Part shown: positions 46,900 through 58,990 of the stretch, one piece after another
How positions within the stretch are numbered: position 1 is the stretch's first letter
Layout: each line of letters starts with the position of its first letter
NCBI RefSeq assembly: GCF_032854445.1
Contig: NC_088307.1
Coordinates: 1,924,001 to 1,988,000, forward strand
DNA: 64,000 nucleotides
From: Liolophura sinensis
Lineage: Eukaryota > Mollusca > Polyplacophora > Chitonida > Chitonidae
Direction: 5' to 3'
The notes under the pieces: generated by a model
The model's input: only the letters and a program-made list of their open reading frames with translations
Database searches by the model: none
Told to the model about the DNA's origin: nothing
Made by a program: the position numbers and the translations under genes

Positions 46900-47640
46900 A
46901 GCCTGGGTATGAATGGACGCCCATGACAGGTAATCAATGATTCGAGGCAGGGAAATGATGGAAGACAGCAAAATATGGGAAATGGCGCGCCCAGTCCTCT
47001 TAAAAAGAATTCCAACCAAATATTAATGTGCGCATTTATTTGTTCCCTTTTCACCCCGGTGTGTGCTTTCTCATTGCTTCCATGGCAAAATTTTTGACCG
47101 ATCAGATTTGCATAATTTCTTTTTTTATTCTTCATTAAGTAAGCGCTGGGTGTCTGGCTTGGCTTGGAGTGTTTTGGTGCCCCTTCACGCTGATCCCTGG
47201 GGTCTAAATTCTCTGTGCCCTGCGGGTCACGGTTGTAGAAGTTGAGGAGCCCAACCTTCGAATCCTTGCCTCTCCAGTTGTGCCCCATTTGGTGGCTGCG
47301 GAATCGTCCAGAGAGCTAAACTTTGCCTTGGACTCACAAGCAGCCTTGTGACCCAGCAAGGTTCGGTGCACCACGTACAGGGGCCCAAACGCAATCGAGT
47401 GGACCCATGGCAGGCCATGGGTCATCCATCACGCCGTCTACATCCACTGCTGACAGCAGCCATTGTGCTGCCTTTATACCTCGACGGTGTGAACCTCGGA
47501 TAATGCTCTTGCTGGAATTTCAGTGTTGTTCACATCTAAAACCCATCAGCTGTACCAAAACCTCTGAATCTACCTTCCCCTCTCTCTTCCCCACCCGCCG
47601 CTTAATTTCTTGCTGACAAACTAGCCGAAACATATTGCCT
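46900..47640. promoter_or_regulatory. Longest GC-rich unique block in intron 2
   Basis: About 700 bp of complex sequence with much higher GC than the flanks, including AGATTTGCATAATTTC (octamer-like on either strand), CAGCAAGGTTCGGTGCACCA, a GACCCATGGCAGGCCATGGGTC inverted repeat centred near 47412 and TGCTGACAGCAGCCATTGTG. Frames up to 146 codons occur on both strands without a recognised domain. The size and composition suggest an ultraconserved-like enhancer or an unrecognised transcript. Confidence 0.4.
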
Positions 47641-47894
47641 GAATCATTTAACACAACTTAAGCTTATCGCGATTTGTTTGTTTGCCTGTAATGAAATCGG
47701 CCGTAATCCATTCTTAACGCTGAGCTGTTTTCTAGGAGAATTACTTCAAAGTGGTGATAATGAGCTGCAAATACCGCCAACTCCCTAATAATTTTATCCA
47801 TGATGTACAATTTAAAATTTTCATTGTCATTTTTAGAATTTTTTTTTTTTTGATCCAGTTTACTCATTCTTGTTGAACCAAATATTACTGTATG

Positions 47895-48360
47895 CTATTT
47901 CCTCTGGAACGTTGAACATAGAAATCTTGATGACATTATAACTGCATTAAAATAAAAAAAAATCTTTTAGGGTAGCATGTTTTCTCAGCCATGTTGAACA
48001 TAATGTTTTAGGACATCCTTTTTCTCAACTATATAAGACGACAGAACATCTTTTCGGAAATGTCCCTAAATTCTCAACATTGATTAGACTGAAAAATCTT
48101 TTAGAACCTACTGTATCCTGCACCATGTTGAGCTACAATATTGTTCACAATAACCTGTTTGCTCAACCTTGATAAAATTATTAAAAAATCTGTGTTTCAT
48201 ATTCATGGTATTTTCTCAACCATGTTGAACATGAACACTTTTGTGCAGAAAATCTTTTATTGTGTCCCACAGTTCATGTTGTAAATCCTGTAAACAATAT
48301 TATAACACCAAGAATAGCGTATACAGCGTGTGCTATTTTTCTCAGCTACGTTGAAAAAAT
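47895..48360. repeat. Degenerate tandem repeat, about 55-60 bp unit
   Basis: Phrases TTTTCTCAGCCATGTTGAAC, TTTTCTCAACCATGTTGAAC, TGCACCATGTTGAGC and TTTTCTCAGCTACGTTGAAA recur with GAAAATCTTTTA-type segments between them. Highly diverged, so I give no exact period. Confidence 0.6.
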
Positions 48361-48470
48361 GGAAATAATTGAGCTTTAATTTTTGTGCATTTAGCTATGT
48401 TATGGTTTGTCTTTATTCTAACAGTTAATACTTATAAGTACAGGAATGTACATTGTATCATTATGTGTTT

Positions 48471-48519
48471 GTTTAGTTAGTTATTATTTGATTGAGGTTT
48501 TATGTTGTACTCAAGAATA
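48471..48519 (-). mobile_element. SINE 3' fragment (minus orientation)
   Basis: TTATTTGATTGAGGTTTTAT then GTTGTACTCAAGAATAG is a SINE 3' end in reverse. Confidence 0.6.
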
Positions 48520-49239
48520 GTATCATTATGTAATGCTTTGTAACATATACATTTATGTATGTAAAGCTGATATTTATAATGATTTACTTCTCACCTTTTG
48601 TTTCTCATCACAAAGCCAATTAAGCAGGCTTCCTGTGCAGTACTGTAGTTCTTCAACCTTTTCGCATGTTTGCAAGGTGTATATTCAAGCATACTCTGAT
48701 GGCAGTATTCTGTGGAAAACTGATAAAACTATACTTTCCTAGAGGACCCTGAAATGACCCATGCAGCCATTGTGGATTTGTCTCAAAAATATCCTCGTGC
48801 AAGTATTCTTGTTTGATTGTCCCATTTTTTGTTTAATTGTGAGATATATGTATACAGCACTCATTTCTATTCAGGATATGCGTTTGGCAGAGTGATAGAA
48901 GTCCTGTCCGCATCACGCTGAAGTGGACAGTTTTATAGGTACCCCCGAGCGAAGATATTCTAACCATGTCTCAAGCTGTCACAATAATAATCATAACCGT
49001 ATCAATGTCTCGGACTGAAGAACCCGCTAACTTGATCGGAGGAATTTTCCATGCTTTTTGTTCCTTTTTTTCTCCGAAAATCCTATATCTATAGTCTTAC
49101 TCCATAAACAAACGACGCTCTTCCCAGCACATCAGGGTTTTGTTTTACATCACTCTTATACCCACGGCATAAGAATTTCTTATCTGTTAGAGTATTTATT
49201 TATATAGATTGTACAAAAGCACAGGGTCTGTATATATAC

Positions 49240-49241
<2 letters not shown>

Positions 49242-49282
<41 letters not shown>
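49242..49282. repeat. (AT)n microsatellite, about 20 units
   Basis: Alternating AT, preceded by TATATATACAG. Confidence 0.95.
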
Positions 49283-49285
<3 letters not shown>

Positions 49286-49371
49286 TTGGGTGAAGCACAG
49301 AAATAAAAAGTAAGTACACAATAATCTCTTGTAACAGTTGTGAGGAAGTCATAATATAAAACTGGAAGGTA

Positions 49372-49614
49372 CACTCAAAAAAATTAGTCTGTTAATTTTA
49401 ACAGAAAGTCTATTGTTTGAGTGATGCTAGAACGTATACCGTTATTTTGAAACCATAATTTGTCATACACATCCTGTCTAATAGAATCTTGATGTTAAAT
49501 TAACAGAATATTGGTGCTACTTATTTAGTAGAATACATTCTAACGTCACTCAGACAACAGACTTTCTGTTAAAATTAACAGACTAATTACCGTAACAGAT
49601 TAATGTTTTTAGTG
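49372..49614. mobile_element. MITE-like inverted-repeat element, copy C (243 bp), best preserved
   Basis: It runs from CACTCAAAAAAATTAGTCTG to ATTAATGTTTTTAGTG and is flanked by TA on both sides (49370-49371 and 49615-49616). The arms share ATTAGTCTGTTAATTTTAAC and AGAAAGTCT.TTGT.TGAGTGA with few mismatches over about 60 bp. The right arm carries a 16-bp partial duplication (TTACGGTAA...) near its outer end. The TA flanks and CACT ends favour a Tc1/mariner-like MITE. It lies in intron 2, whereas copies A and B lie upstream of the gene. Confidence 0.85.
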
Positions 49615-50547
49615 TATTGTGTAAAGTAGTGTGTTCTTTAAAGCAAAGAATTTTTTTGACAATTTATTATTTGTGAAAAAAAAAAACACATGCCTAAATC
49701 AAGGCTGATGACATGTTTGGAACATTGGAAAAAATGACAGACCAGATGATAAAAAGCAAATATAACCCCTCTACATCTTTTGTTTTGAGGACAAATTGGG
49801 CAGTGTTGTTTAAGCGATTTGAAATTTTAGAGAAAGTGAACTTTTTGTTTACATCAGATGTAGAGGATAATTTTGTGTAATGGTTTAATTTCAGCAGCTA
49901 TTTTTTTTTTTCAATTTCAGAGAAACAGGGCCATCATTCCCTATTAATAACTTTTAATTTATTTTGAAAGTTTTGAAATTTCCCAGTTGAAATATTTGAA
50001 TATATTTATGCTTTAAAAGTGCATGTATGAGTATATCAATAAGTATATCACTACAAGTTTTGGTACAGCTATATACCTAATCTATTACATACTTTTCTGT
50101 TCATGTGTTTGCTCAGTGCCAGGTACAAAACCACTACATCCCAGGTATGTTGTTGTCCTCTTGCACTCAGAAGCCTCATGAAATGAATAGTGCATATTAA
50201 AAGATAGGATGTCAGAAACTTTGCCAGCAACCAACTGACTAACTGGACCAGCTGACAGAATGATAGACTAACTTGCAAAGCTGGTTGGTGGCAGCTAAAA
50301 TATTGAACTAGAAAAAATTTGTAATATTGTGGAAGATCACACAAAAAGCCCATGCGGTGGTGTATATACTGGGCCATTGCTAAGTGGAATAGCCCATGTT
50401 AAAAGATAGTATGTTAAGTATAGGGTTTCGTGTCTTCTTACACTCAGGACCATTGTGAAATGAATTGCCTTCATAGCTGATATTTTAGTTTGCCAGCACT
50501 GCACAATAACCTATAGGAGTCTGTCACCAGAAACAAATGGGAGGCTG

Positions 50548-50675
50548 AGACTGCCAGATACCTGCGGATGGTAGTGGGTTTACTCCACCATAATGCTGAC
50601 CACCATCGTATATCTACAAATATTCTTGAATACAGCGTAAAACAAGCGTGAAATAAATAAATAAATAAATAAAAG
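50548..50675 (+). mobile_element. SINE body and tail with internal deletion
   Basis: GCCAGATACCTGCGGATGGT, CACCATAATGCTGACCACCA, CTTGAATACAGCGTAAAACA and an (AAAT)n tail match the SINE. About 25 bp (the GCTCTGCCCGG region) are deleted. Confidence 0.85.
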
Positions 50676-51659
50676 AAAGGATGCCAAAAATTTGACAGAA
50701 TGACAGACTGTGACTGTCAGGAGTGGCTGATAAAAAATTGAACTAGGGAAAAAAACAGTTCTTGCAGAAAAGTCCATGTTGTCCATACAGACCCATCATT
50801 AAAGTTAATGGCCCATGTTGAAAGACAGGATTTGACTGAGAGGAAAAATTTGTTTAACTGACTGCCTGCCTGTCTAGCAGACAAACTGACAGACAGACAA
50901 ACAGACAGTGAGCTGCTTGCTACAGCTAAAAATGTGGATGGAACCATCTGGTGTCTTTGTGGACAATGTTTGAATTTATAATGAAGGAGGCATTATCGTA
51001 TACAGCTGACAGAATCCCATGCTGGATCATTCCATGCATATAGAATTACATTTTTTCGAAGAATACAGAAGAAAACAAGCTTTCTGACCAGTTATTTTAA
51101 TTTTCTTCATTCCCACTGAAGTCCTGTATCTTTCTTTGTTAGCAGTGTTAGTATTGTATTGAATAGAACTCAGGGAATTGGGCAATGTGCAACTTCATTG
51201 TTTGCTGTAGACCAGATATATTACATACTCCATGGGGCTGGCCTTCAAGTTTTTTTTTACGGTTGCATCTTCGTTATGGAAAGTGGTGGGCATATTTTCT
51301 GTTTTTTCGTTGAACATTCATCAGATTCTTTCATCTTTTACTGATCAAAGACATACTGATACACCCTAATCATTATCCCACACTTTGTGAAACCATCTTT
51401 GTTTTTAATTTAAATATTCACATTTTTAGTCATCTTATTGTATTATCTTGTTATTATGTGTATTCATTTTCAGGGAGTGCACAGAAGCCCATGACACTAA
51501 AGTCATATAGCGAGATTTAAACTATAGCATTGTTCAGTCTGTCACCCAATCAGTTTGTGGTACAAATATTATACAAATGATACATATAAATAACTTTATA
51601 TTGGGTTACATTGTTATCAATTATCATTATTTCATTAGAAACATTGTTTACATCTGTGT

Positions 51660-51757
51660 ACCAGGTTTCCTCCCACCATAATGCTGGCTGCCGTTGTATA
51701 AGTGAAATATTCTTGAGTACACCATAAAACACCAGTCAAATAAATAACTAAATAAAT
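51660..51757 (+). mobile_element. SINE 3' half
   Basis: CAGGTTTCCTCCCACCATAA, GCTGGCTGCCGTTGTATAAG, TGAAATATTCTTGAGTACAC and AAATAAATAACTAAATAAAT match the complete SINE closely. Confidence 0.9.
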
Positions 51758-53324
51758 ACATCTGTGTATAGCAGTGTGAACATGTGCATTTATGCAGATA
51801 TATTATACATAATACACTATAACACAGTACCTGTAAACATTGTATCAGTTCAGACTGTTTGACAAGTACCTGTACATAGGGCGATATGGAGTATTTGCTC
51901 CAGGCTAATATAAACCATAATGAGAACTGTGGAAAAACTTAAATCCGTGAAATTGGAACATCGCCTGAAGATATTTGTGCTTTGTATTTATGTAAAATAC
52001 CTGAAATAATGACAGGTAACTTATATATGGCCATGCCTACAGGTGTATATATATGTATACGTGCATGTGTGTACTTGATGTGTAAAGAGCGGACAAGTTT
52101 ACCTACCATACTTTTCTGCTAACAGTAATATTCACTTGATTTGCTTTCAATTCTGTATGATTGTTAAAAACACATGTAGGGTACTGGTGTGCCTAATCAT
52201 GAGGATTTTGTGATTCTTAGTGACTTAAAACCTGAAGCTGTATCTTAAATAGCTCATGCTGTGCTATATTGCTCTACACATTAAGATATGGTGACCATTT
52301 AATCTTTGCTTAGCCTAGATCATCAACCATTTCTCTTATGGAAGAGCAATTTTCACTGCAATTTGTGCGTGTTTTAAATGTGATTTTGGAGACAGAAACT
52401 ACACTGGAGTGACCAATTTCAGGGTTTCGAGTATAATATATATATTAGCCTACGTAGAATAATGCCCTCTGAATATGCTTGAATAAATACTTTGCAAACA
52501 TGCGAAACGGTTGAAGACCTACAGTATATCACACAGACAGAATCTAGGTATATATTATGTAACAGCATTAATATTTGTACCGTCATTAAATATCAGTCCA
52601 CTTTAACATTGTTTGGATTTGCATATGTAACAAGGAAATTCCGAGGATTTTTTTATTATGTAAAAAGATTTATAAGCATCACTTATAGTGTCATTATTAT
52701 GTTTAATTTAATGAAGTGATTTAATCCACTTAAATTTACATATTTACATATCATGTACCTGTATGTTTTTATACATGTAGCTTTCCCTTGATAATTGACC
52801 TGCCAGCAATGTGGTTTTATGAGGCCTAGGTGGTAATTAACAGTATTCCCTGTATGATGTAACAGGACGTTCGCTGGAGACTAGTTCCCTTCCACCTGTC
52901 ACGTGTGAGAAAATCCGAAACCAACTCACTAAAGGTTGGATCCTCCACTCATGTAACTATCCTCTTTTAATGGGAAAATCAAGGAAGAGCTATACAGGTC
53001 CAAATGACAGTGTTGTGAAGATGCAGTGCGTGTGTACTTCGTATATGTTTTTATGAGCACTCTGGAGTACTGATATATCAAAGACTAATTTAATTTAATA
53101 ATTAAATTTTAATTAATAATAATTTCTGGATTACTCATGTATTCTTTGTAACACTTTAATCCTGAAGTCAACAGGTGAAATCAGCTATACATGCAAGATT
53201 TTTTTTTTTTTTTTTAAATTTTTTTGTTTGTTTTGTTTTCAAATGTGAAGGCTTTTTAATTCAGGGAAGCGTTTTGCTTCAGAATTTATAACAGTGTTAA
53301 TCAGCCAAATTCCTATAGCTAAGC

Positions 53325-53355
53325 AGTCAGTCAGTCAATCAATCAATCAATCAGA
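53325..53355. repeat. (CAGT)n(CAAT)n tetranucleotide repeat
   Basis: CAGTCAGTCAGTCAATCAAT continues as four CAAT units. Confidence 0.9.
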
Positions 53356-53389
53356 GATTCATATATTACAATCCAACACTAGGAGCCAT

Positions 53390-53960
53390 GGTCAGATGAA
53401 AGTGACACCCTCCTCTCTTTGTGGCAGGCTTGACTGAGGATTTTACCTGGACAGGTAAACTCCACGATTAGAGTTACTTTGAAGCGCCCTTGTAACCTCA
53501 AAGAACTTTTGTTTACACCCCAGTTGTGCCAACCTGATAAAGACGTAGCAATTTATGGAAGTTTCGTCCAGGTAATCCTTTGAAGTTACCGGAGTTGACA
53601 ACATCTGTGTACAGTTAGATTATCTGTGATAATACCTCACCTGAGCTGCCTACAGGTGTGTCCTCCCTCTTAACTCTAATGAGATAAATCTGGCCAGGTA
53701 GAAGGCGATTATTTACATCTAGGTTCAGGTATGTCTGGTTTCCTTTCACCACTAGCTATCATAAATCCTACAAGTGAGAAGTCTTCCTCCAGACTTGCCC
53801 CGAACCAGTTGACTGCAAATTTTACTTTACAGGCGACCCAGCCTCATGATTATATACCCGAGTTGAAATTGTACACCTTTGATAATTGAGCTGATTAGCA
53901 AAGCTTAAGCAGGTAGTTAGTATTTAGGCCTTATGTTCACAGTAAATACAGGTAACCACC
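53390..53960. promoter_or_regulatory. CAGGT/ACCTG-rich block in intron 2
   Basis: Ten CAGGT/ACCTG words in about 570 bp, against about one expected. Examples are TTTACCTGGACAGGTAAACT, CGTCCAGGTAATCC, CTCACCTGAGC, TACAGGTGTG and GGCCAGGTAG. Two words at the left form an inverted pair around GA. The sequence is otherwise unique and relatively GC-rich. Confidence 0.35.
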
Positions 53961-54072
53961 AGTATAGACATATATTGCGGCGTGGATGCGTGCTTTGGTA
54001 CAATCGGGAAATGCAAAGAAAGTGTAAGCCTGTGAAGCAAATTTGCAGGGTTATGGTATTGTATAGTGAGAT

Positions 54073-54220
54073 TTGATTTTGATTTTTTTATACACGTACT
54101 CTAAAATATTTCAACTATACGTTAGCAGCCAACATTGTAGTGGAGGATATCACGCAAGCTCTGACCATCCACAGGTTGCTGGCAGCCCTTCCCATGTATG
54201 ACAGAAGAAGAAGTCCGCAT
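54073..54220 (-). mobile_element. SINE 3' and central body, diverged (minus orientation)
   Basis: ACACGTACTCTAAAATATTT, CAGCCAACATTGTAGTGGAG, TGACCATCCACAGGTTGCTG and GCAGCCCTTCCCATGTATG give the SINE in reverse, truncated near the head. Confidence 0.8.
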
Positions 54221-55206
54221 GTGTAAAGTGAGGTGTCAAACAGATGTTTATACATTATTGGAACTGCATATTTATGATAGGTTCCTGCAACATCAATGAA
54301 AGAGTTAATATGCCAGGTTGAATTTATTTAACTTTAATTTTAAATTAACCAGTTTTCTTTTTCTCTAAATTCAAGGTGAAGGTAAGAGCCCCTGTAGTAC
54401 AGCCTACCTGTGATGAATACGACTGAGGTTTAATACCTTACACATGCGTATTTTACTTCATGTATATCGTGTCCGTATTCCATTTCTTCCTTAGCGGCGC
54501 TACACGCACCATCTGTTAATTAGCACTGTGGATGAGGAGACTGAAATGCCTGGAATAAACCAACCAACAACAGGTGCTTTCACGAGTAGAGCAAGTACAA
54601 TAGTCACCTTTCTGAATTGTCAGTCATGAACTCGTAGGTGACCATGCAGTCATAAGCAATATTGCAGATTTTTAAGGGAGGAAGTTTTAAGCCTCTGGCC
54701 CAGAACATTACACCTGGGACACATGCTTTTGTCAACTATCTGATCAGTGTTTAATGAGATCTGAACATCATCAAAGGCAGTTAGTAATTTTGATGTTACT
54801 TTTGTAAATTGTGATATTAAAGAAGATAATCCTATGTAATTTATGTGTTTTATTTGCAGTGATGGATAATGGGCACACACACGTATTTTTAATCAAACAT
54901 ACATGTAACTGCACCCCCACCCCCCACCCCTCAAGATTTCTACAACATGAAGCAATTCCAATGTACAAATACTAATATACATGTCGTATTTTTAATTCAT
55001 CTTTAATAAGAACTGAAACAGATGATTCAAGAGAGATAAATTCTGTGTGCCAGCTGCAACCTTGTAACCTCAAATAGACAAATCATGTCATAGAAAATAC
55101 AACTTCTGTATTCCAACAACATATAGTTTTGGGGTTGTTTGAATTTGGTCGGATATTTTATCTTAATTGAGTGGCTGGAGGCAGTGTGTCTATAGTGGTG
55201 TTCAGA

Positions 55207-55440
55207 GACAGACAAACATACTGACTGTCAGACAGACAGACAGACAGACAAACAAACATGCTGACTGTCACACAGCCAGACAAACATGCTGACAGACAGA
55301 CAGCCAACCATTCTGACAAACAAATATGCAGGCAAACATGCAGACAGACGTACAGACAAACAAACGTGCAGACAGACAGACAGACATGCAGAAAAACTGA
55401 CAATCAGACAAACATGCTGACAGACAGACATGCTTATTTG
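55207..55440. repeat. (CAGA)n/(CAAA) imperfect tetranucleotide array
   Basis: ACAGACAGACAGACAGACAA alternates with AACATGCTGACTGTCA-like phrases, giving a loose higher-order unit of 30-40 bp. Frames up to 81 codons (Cys/Leu/Ser repeats on minus, Thr/Asp/Arg/Gln repeats on plus) are simple-repeat translations. Confidence 0.9.
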
Positions 55441-55934
55441 TCAAAATACATCTGTATATAGGCTATGGTTTCTTGTGTACAGATAATGTATATTAGCTCT
55501 TAATAACAATGTATCTCTTTAAATAATTAGTATAAATTATGTCATTTCTTCTGTATACAGTCTGCTTTCAATTATTGTGCATAGATTGTACATATATGCA
55601 TGTAGTTGCATATACGTGTGCTTAGCTATGTATATGCCAGTAATTATATTAATATTTAGTGTATAGAACATCCTTCACTTGTTAAAGTACATTACTACAT
55701 GTGACGATGTATGTATAGGGTTTGTTCTAGATAGTTTAACTTCGCCCTGTACTCTTAGACTTATAATAGTTCTAAAACCAAAGACACTGTCATTTTGTCA
55801 CAGCCTTTACCTGGCAGACAATACTTCACCCATCAGACCTTAACGCGATGATGTTGTAGCAGCCCGCAGGTAAAAAAAAAGATCTTATCTGAGTACTAAA
55901 AGGATTAATATGATCCCCTCCTCACCTCATGCCA

Positions 55935-55962
55935 CCCCCCTACTCCCCCTACTCCCCACCCC
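55935..55962 (-). other. G-quadruplex-forming motif on the minus strand
   Basis: The minus strand has four G tracts of 4, 4, 5 and 6 with loops T, AGTA and AGTA. This is an excellent match to the intramolecular quadruplex pattern. It lies inside a longer C-rich plus-strand stretch (55915-55972). Confidence 0.7.
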
Positions 55963-57779
55963 TCCACTCAGAAAAAAGAAACAGCCCCTAACCCAATCAA
56001 CGCTAGAAGGCATGTTTTGTTCTTTAAAAATGGCCAGGTAAAAAAATGGAGGGAGTCGACATTATCATGAGACAAAAGACTAGGCATGAGTTATGGGTTT
56101 ACACCTTCAGGTATAATGCAACCAGGCCGCAGTAAATAACAAAAAAAAACATTTTTTTCTTTCTGCCAAGTTGCAACTTTGTTTTTTGGAGTTTGGTAAA
56201 GGTTGACAGCAAAAGTGTCTTTGTCATGTCTGTCATGTGTAGTTGTTAGCATTGATTGATCAAAAAGAATAAAGTAATGCTTATGGAATCACCACCATGA
56301 TTGATTGCTACCTGTGATAGGTAATGCCCACTGAGGGAAATTCTGCCACAATGATAGTCAGTAAAAAATCAAAAGAGTTATGTCCCATTTCAAAACTTTC
56401 TCATGGACCCCAGTGAACTTCACTGGACTGAAAAGGAACTGAGTGTCATTATTATTTGTCTCGGCATATAACAGGTGCTTGGTGAATTTTCAAACATGTT
56501 TTCCAAAAGTTATTTTCAACTTTCCAAATTTTAGAGGGCAAATTTAAGTCAGAGTTTTACTGATTTGTTCATGGATAGTTTCCTTTGGAGATGTAAAATT
56601 CAAAAGCAGCAGGCAAAATGAATTAACTATTGGACATTAAGCTCTGTTCATTAACTCAAGTTCAAATCCTGTGTGTCCCAATTTGTCTATTCTACAAACG
56701 TGTAATGAATATGCTGACTATGATGTTAAATTTGGACAGGTATCTTATATAATTATAGACTTGTTATAAATGCAGGTATATCACCTGAATTTGTACAGGT
56801 TTATTTCTGTTTTATTTAGCTTGAAATTAGTAGATATAATCCATATATTTGCATAATCATATAAACAGTACATTGAGTATGATAATTAACATTGGCCTTC
56901 TCCCAATCACCCCCAGGGGAAGTAAAGTTACAGTTCCATTGTTTATAATGCAGAGTAGTATACATGTATACCATACTTTGATACGAATTAGAAAGCAGAG
57001 TTAATTATTCTCATCACTTCTTTCTGCTGACATACATTCCTGAGCGTTTAGAATTTTTACCTGCTCATAGCTGATGCCAAAATACCTGATTACCTTCTGA
57101 ATGCTGCGTGTGAAACGGATTGCACTTTCCTGTACTTGATCTGTAATCATACCTGAGTCAGGTGCAATGGTGTTTGTAATGTGAGACTTCCTGCTAGAAG
57201 TTGATTTGCTCACTGCCAAGGGTATAATGAACTATAATTAATTAGAGTCATTTAGTGAGATATGAAATATCTGGCCCAAAATAGGCAGGTGAGTACAAAT
57301 TACCTGCACAGGTACATGTAAGATTAAGGACATGTACATGCAAGATTATCATGGATATGTATATGTAAGGTATATGGCACGTTAACTATATTGAGCAGGC
57401 CCCTGGAAATTTAATAATACGCTAATTGGTTAAAAATCCAGCCTAGTCGATCTCCTATAGCATGAACTTGGACTGTTAAATTAACCTGCGTATATATATC
57501 TGTATTATCTACCATATTAATGCTTACATGAATGTGAATATATTGATATGTTATCTTTTTCTCTAATCCCAGTAATTACTGTGATGTAGGCGCAGCGGAT
57601 ATCAGTATATTCCCAACGAATTCAGACAAATTAGCTTTTCGATATTACACTTTCACGCAAAGATACCATTATTTGTATTCTTTTGATAAAATATTGAAAT
57701 AGATAGCTTTGTTTCACCATATTCATTTAGCACGAAGTGAAGAAAATAGATGTAGTAATTTGAAATTTTGTAGGTTACT

Positions 57780-57888
57780 GGTGCACGCAGTTCCTTAGTC
57801 CAATTGTATGTTGCCTTCTGGTGCACGCAGTCCAATTGTATGTTGCCTTCTGGTGCACGCAGTCCAATTGTATTTGGCCTTCTACCTC
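57780..57888. repeat. Three-copy short tandem repeat, 32/40 bp
   Basis: GTGCACGCAG occurs at 57781, 57821 and 57853, within units TCCAATTGTATGTTGCCTTC. The first unit has an extra 8 bp (TTCCTTAG). Confidence 0.9.
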
Positions 57889-58027
57889 AACCAAAAAAAA
57901 AAACCATAATGACCCAGCCCAGCATACTGGTACACGAAGATAGGGTATATTACCTGTAGGCTGATTGTGTTTGTTGACACAAATTTAGAACAGTTATGGC
58001 TGTAGGTGTAATCTTAAACGTTTATAA

Positions 58028-58188
58028 TTTCCAACCCCATACGTGGGAAGGTCTGGCAGTAACCTGCGGATGGTCATGGGTTTCCTGGGCTCTGCCTGGT
58101 TTTCCCCCAGCGTAATGCTGACCGCTGCTGTATAAATGAAATATTCTTGAGTTCTGCATAAAATGCCTATCGAATAAAATAAATAGAT
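58028..58188 (+). mobile_element. SINE body and tail
   Basis: CATACGTGGGAAGGTCTGGC, AACCTGCGGATGGTCATGGG, GGGCTCTGCCTGGTTTTCCC and GTATAAATGAAATATTCTTG match in order; the head is missing. Confidence 0.9.
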
Positions 58189-58669
58189 AACTTCCTTCCA
58201 AAAACTTCTCAATCAATCAATCTATCAGATCAGTCAATCAATCAGTCTTCCCCAAAACAGGAGTGCATCTTTGGCTTTATATACATGTAAACTTACTTAT
58301 GTTACTGTGTCAGCTCAATGCCAATTTGGAAGTAACTCTCGGGAATTGGAGGTGACCTGCTATATCGAGTTGGATAAAAATTTTACATGAAATTATTGTT
58401 TAATTTACATATACCTTTGGTACAAGGTCTGTTCAGTTGTTACAGGCAGGCAATCGGGTGGAAAAACTGTAAAAAAATTATAGCTGATTTGTTGTGGTTG
58501 GTGAAAAATCAGGTGAAATTATATGCAAGTTACTGGTGATCTGTATAAAAGTTAACCTCAGATCTTTTCCTCATTTTACCACAGAAAGGTGATTAGAAGG
58601 TGAAAAATTCAATCAAATTATAGCTGATTTTAACACTGATTCACGATGTTTAAAAATGCGCAGATTCTG

Positions 58670-58990
58670 CAGGGTTAGGCTTTCACTGTCGCCAGCTGGC
58701 CATACGCACGGACTGTTGTATTGTAGGGGTCCAGCGGAGGCAGGTTAAAAGTGTACACACAGGCTGCCCCAGGCTGCACTCCACCACATTCAAGTGGCCG
58801 CTGAGTGTCCTTACACCGTCTGCCAACCACAACAAAAGAGATCTCGCCTAATTACCGTGGCGACAAACTTTGAGGCCGTCTGACTGAGCGCTTTCTGCAG
58901 CACCACCACCACCACCACCATTTTATACTGCAGCACTCACCAGCTCTGTAAAAGCCAACTCGTGTGAAAGTTAGTAGCGGTGCGTGCTGT
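58670..58990. promoter_or_regulatory. Candidate conserved non-coding block in intron 2
   Basis: GC-richer unique sequence containing GCCAGCTGGC (palindromic E-box), CATTCAAGTGGCC (NK2-like), AACCACAACAAAAGAG (Runx-like and Sox-like), CCTAATTACC (homeodomain) and a short (CAC)n run near 58903-58920. Homeodomain plus Sox plus NK-type sites in 300 bp is enhancer-like. Confidence 0.4.

Noticed and set aside
46848-47288. 146-residue minus-strand frame as a gene
   Set aside because: No recognised domain and no splice partners seen; it ends in AT-rich sequence. Kept only as part of a GC-rich candidate element.
55158-55461. Cys/Leu/Ser-rich frames resembling a small secreted protein
   Set aside because: Translations of the (CAGA)n simple repeat on both strands.
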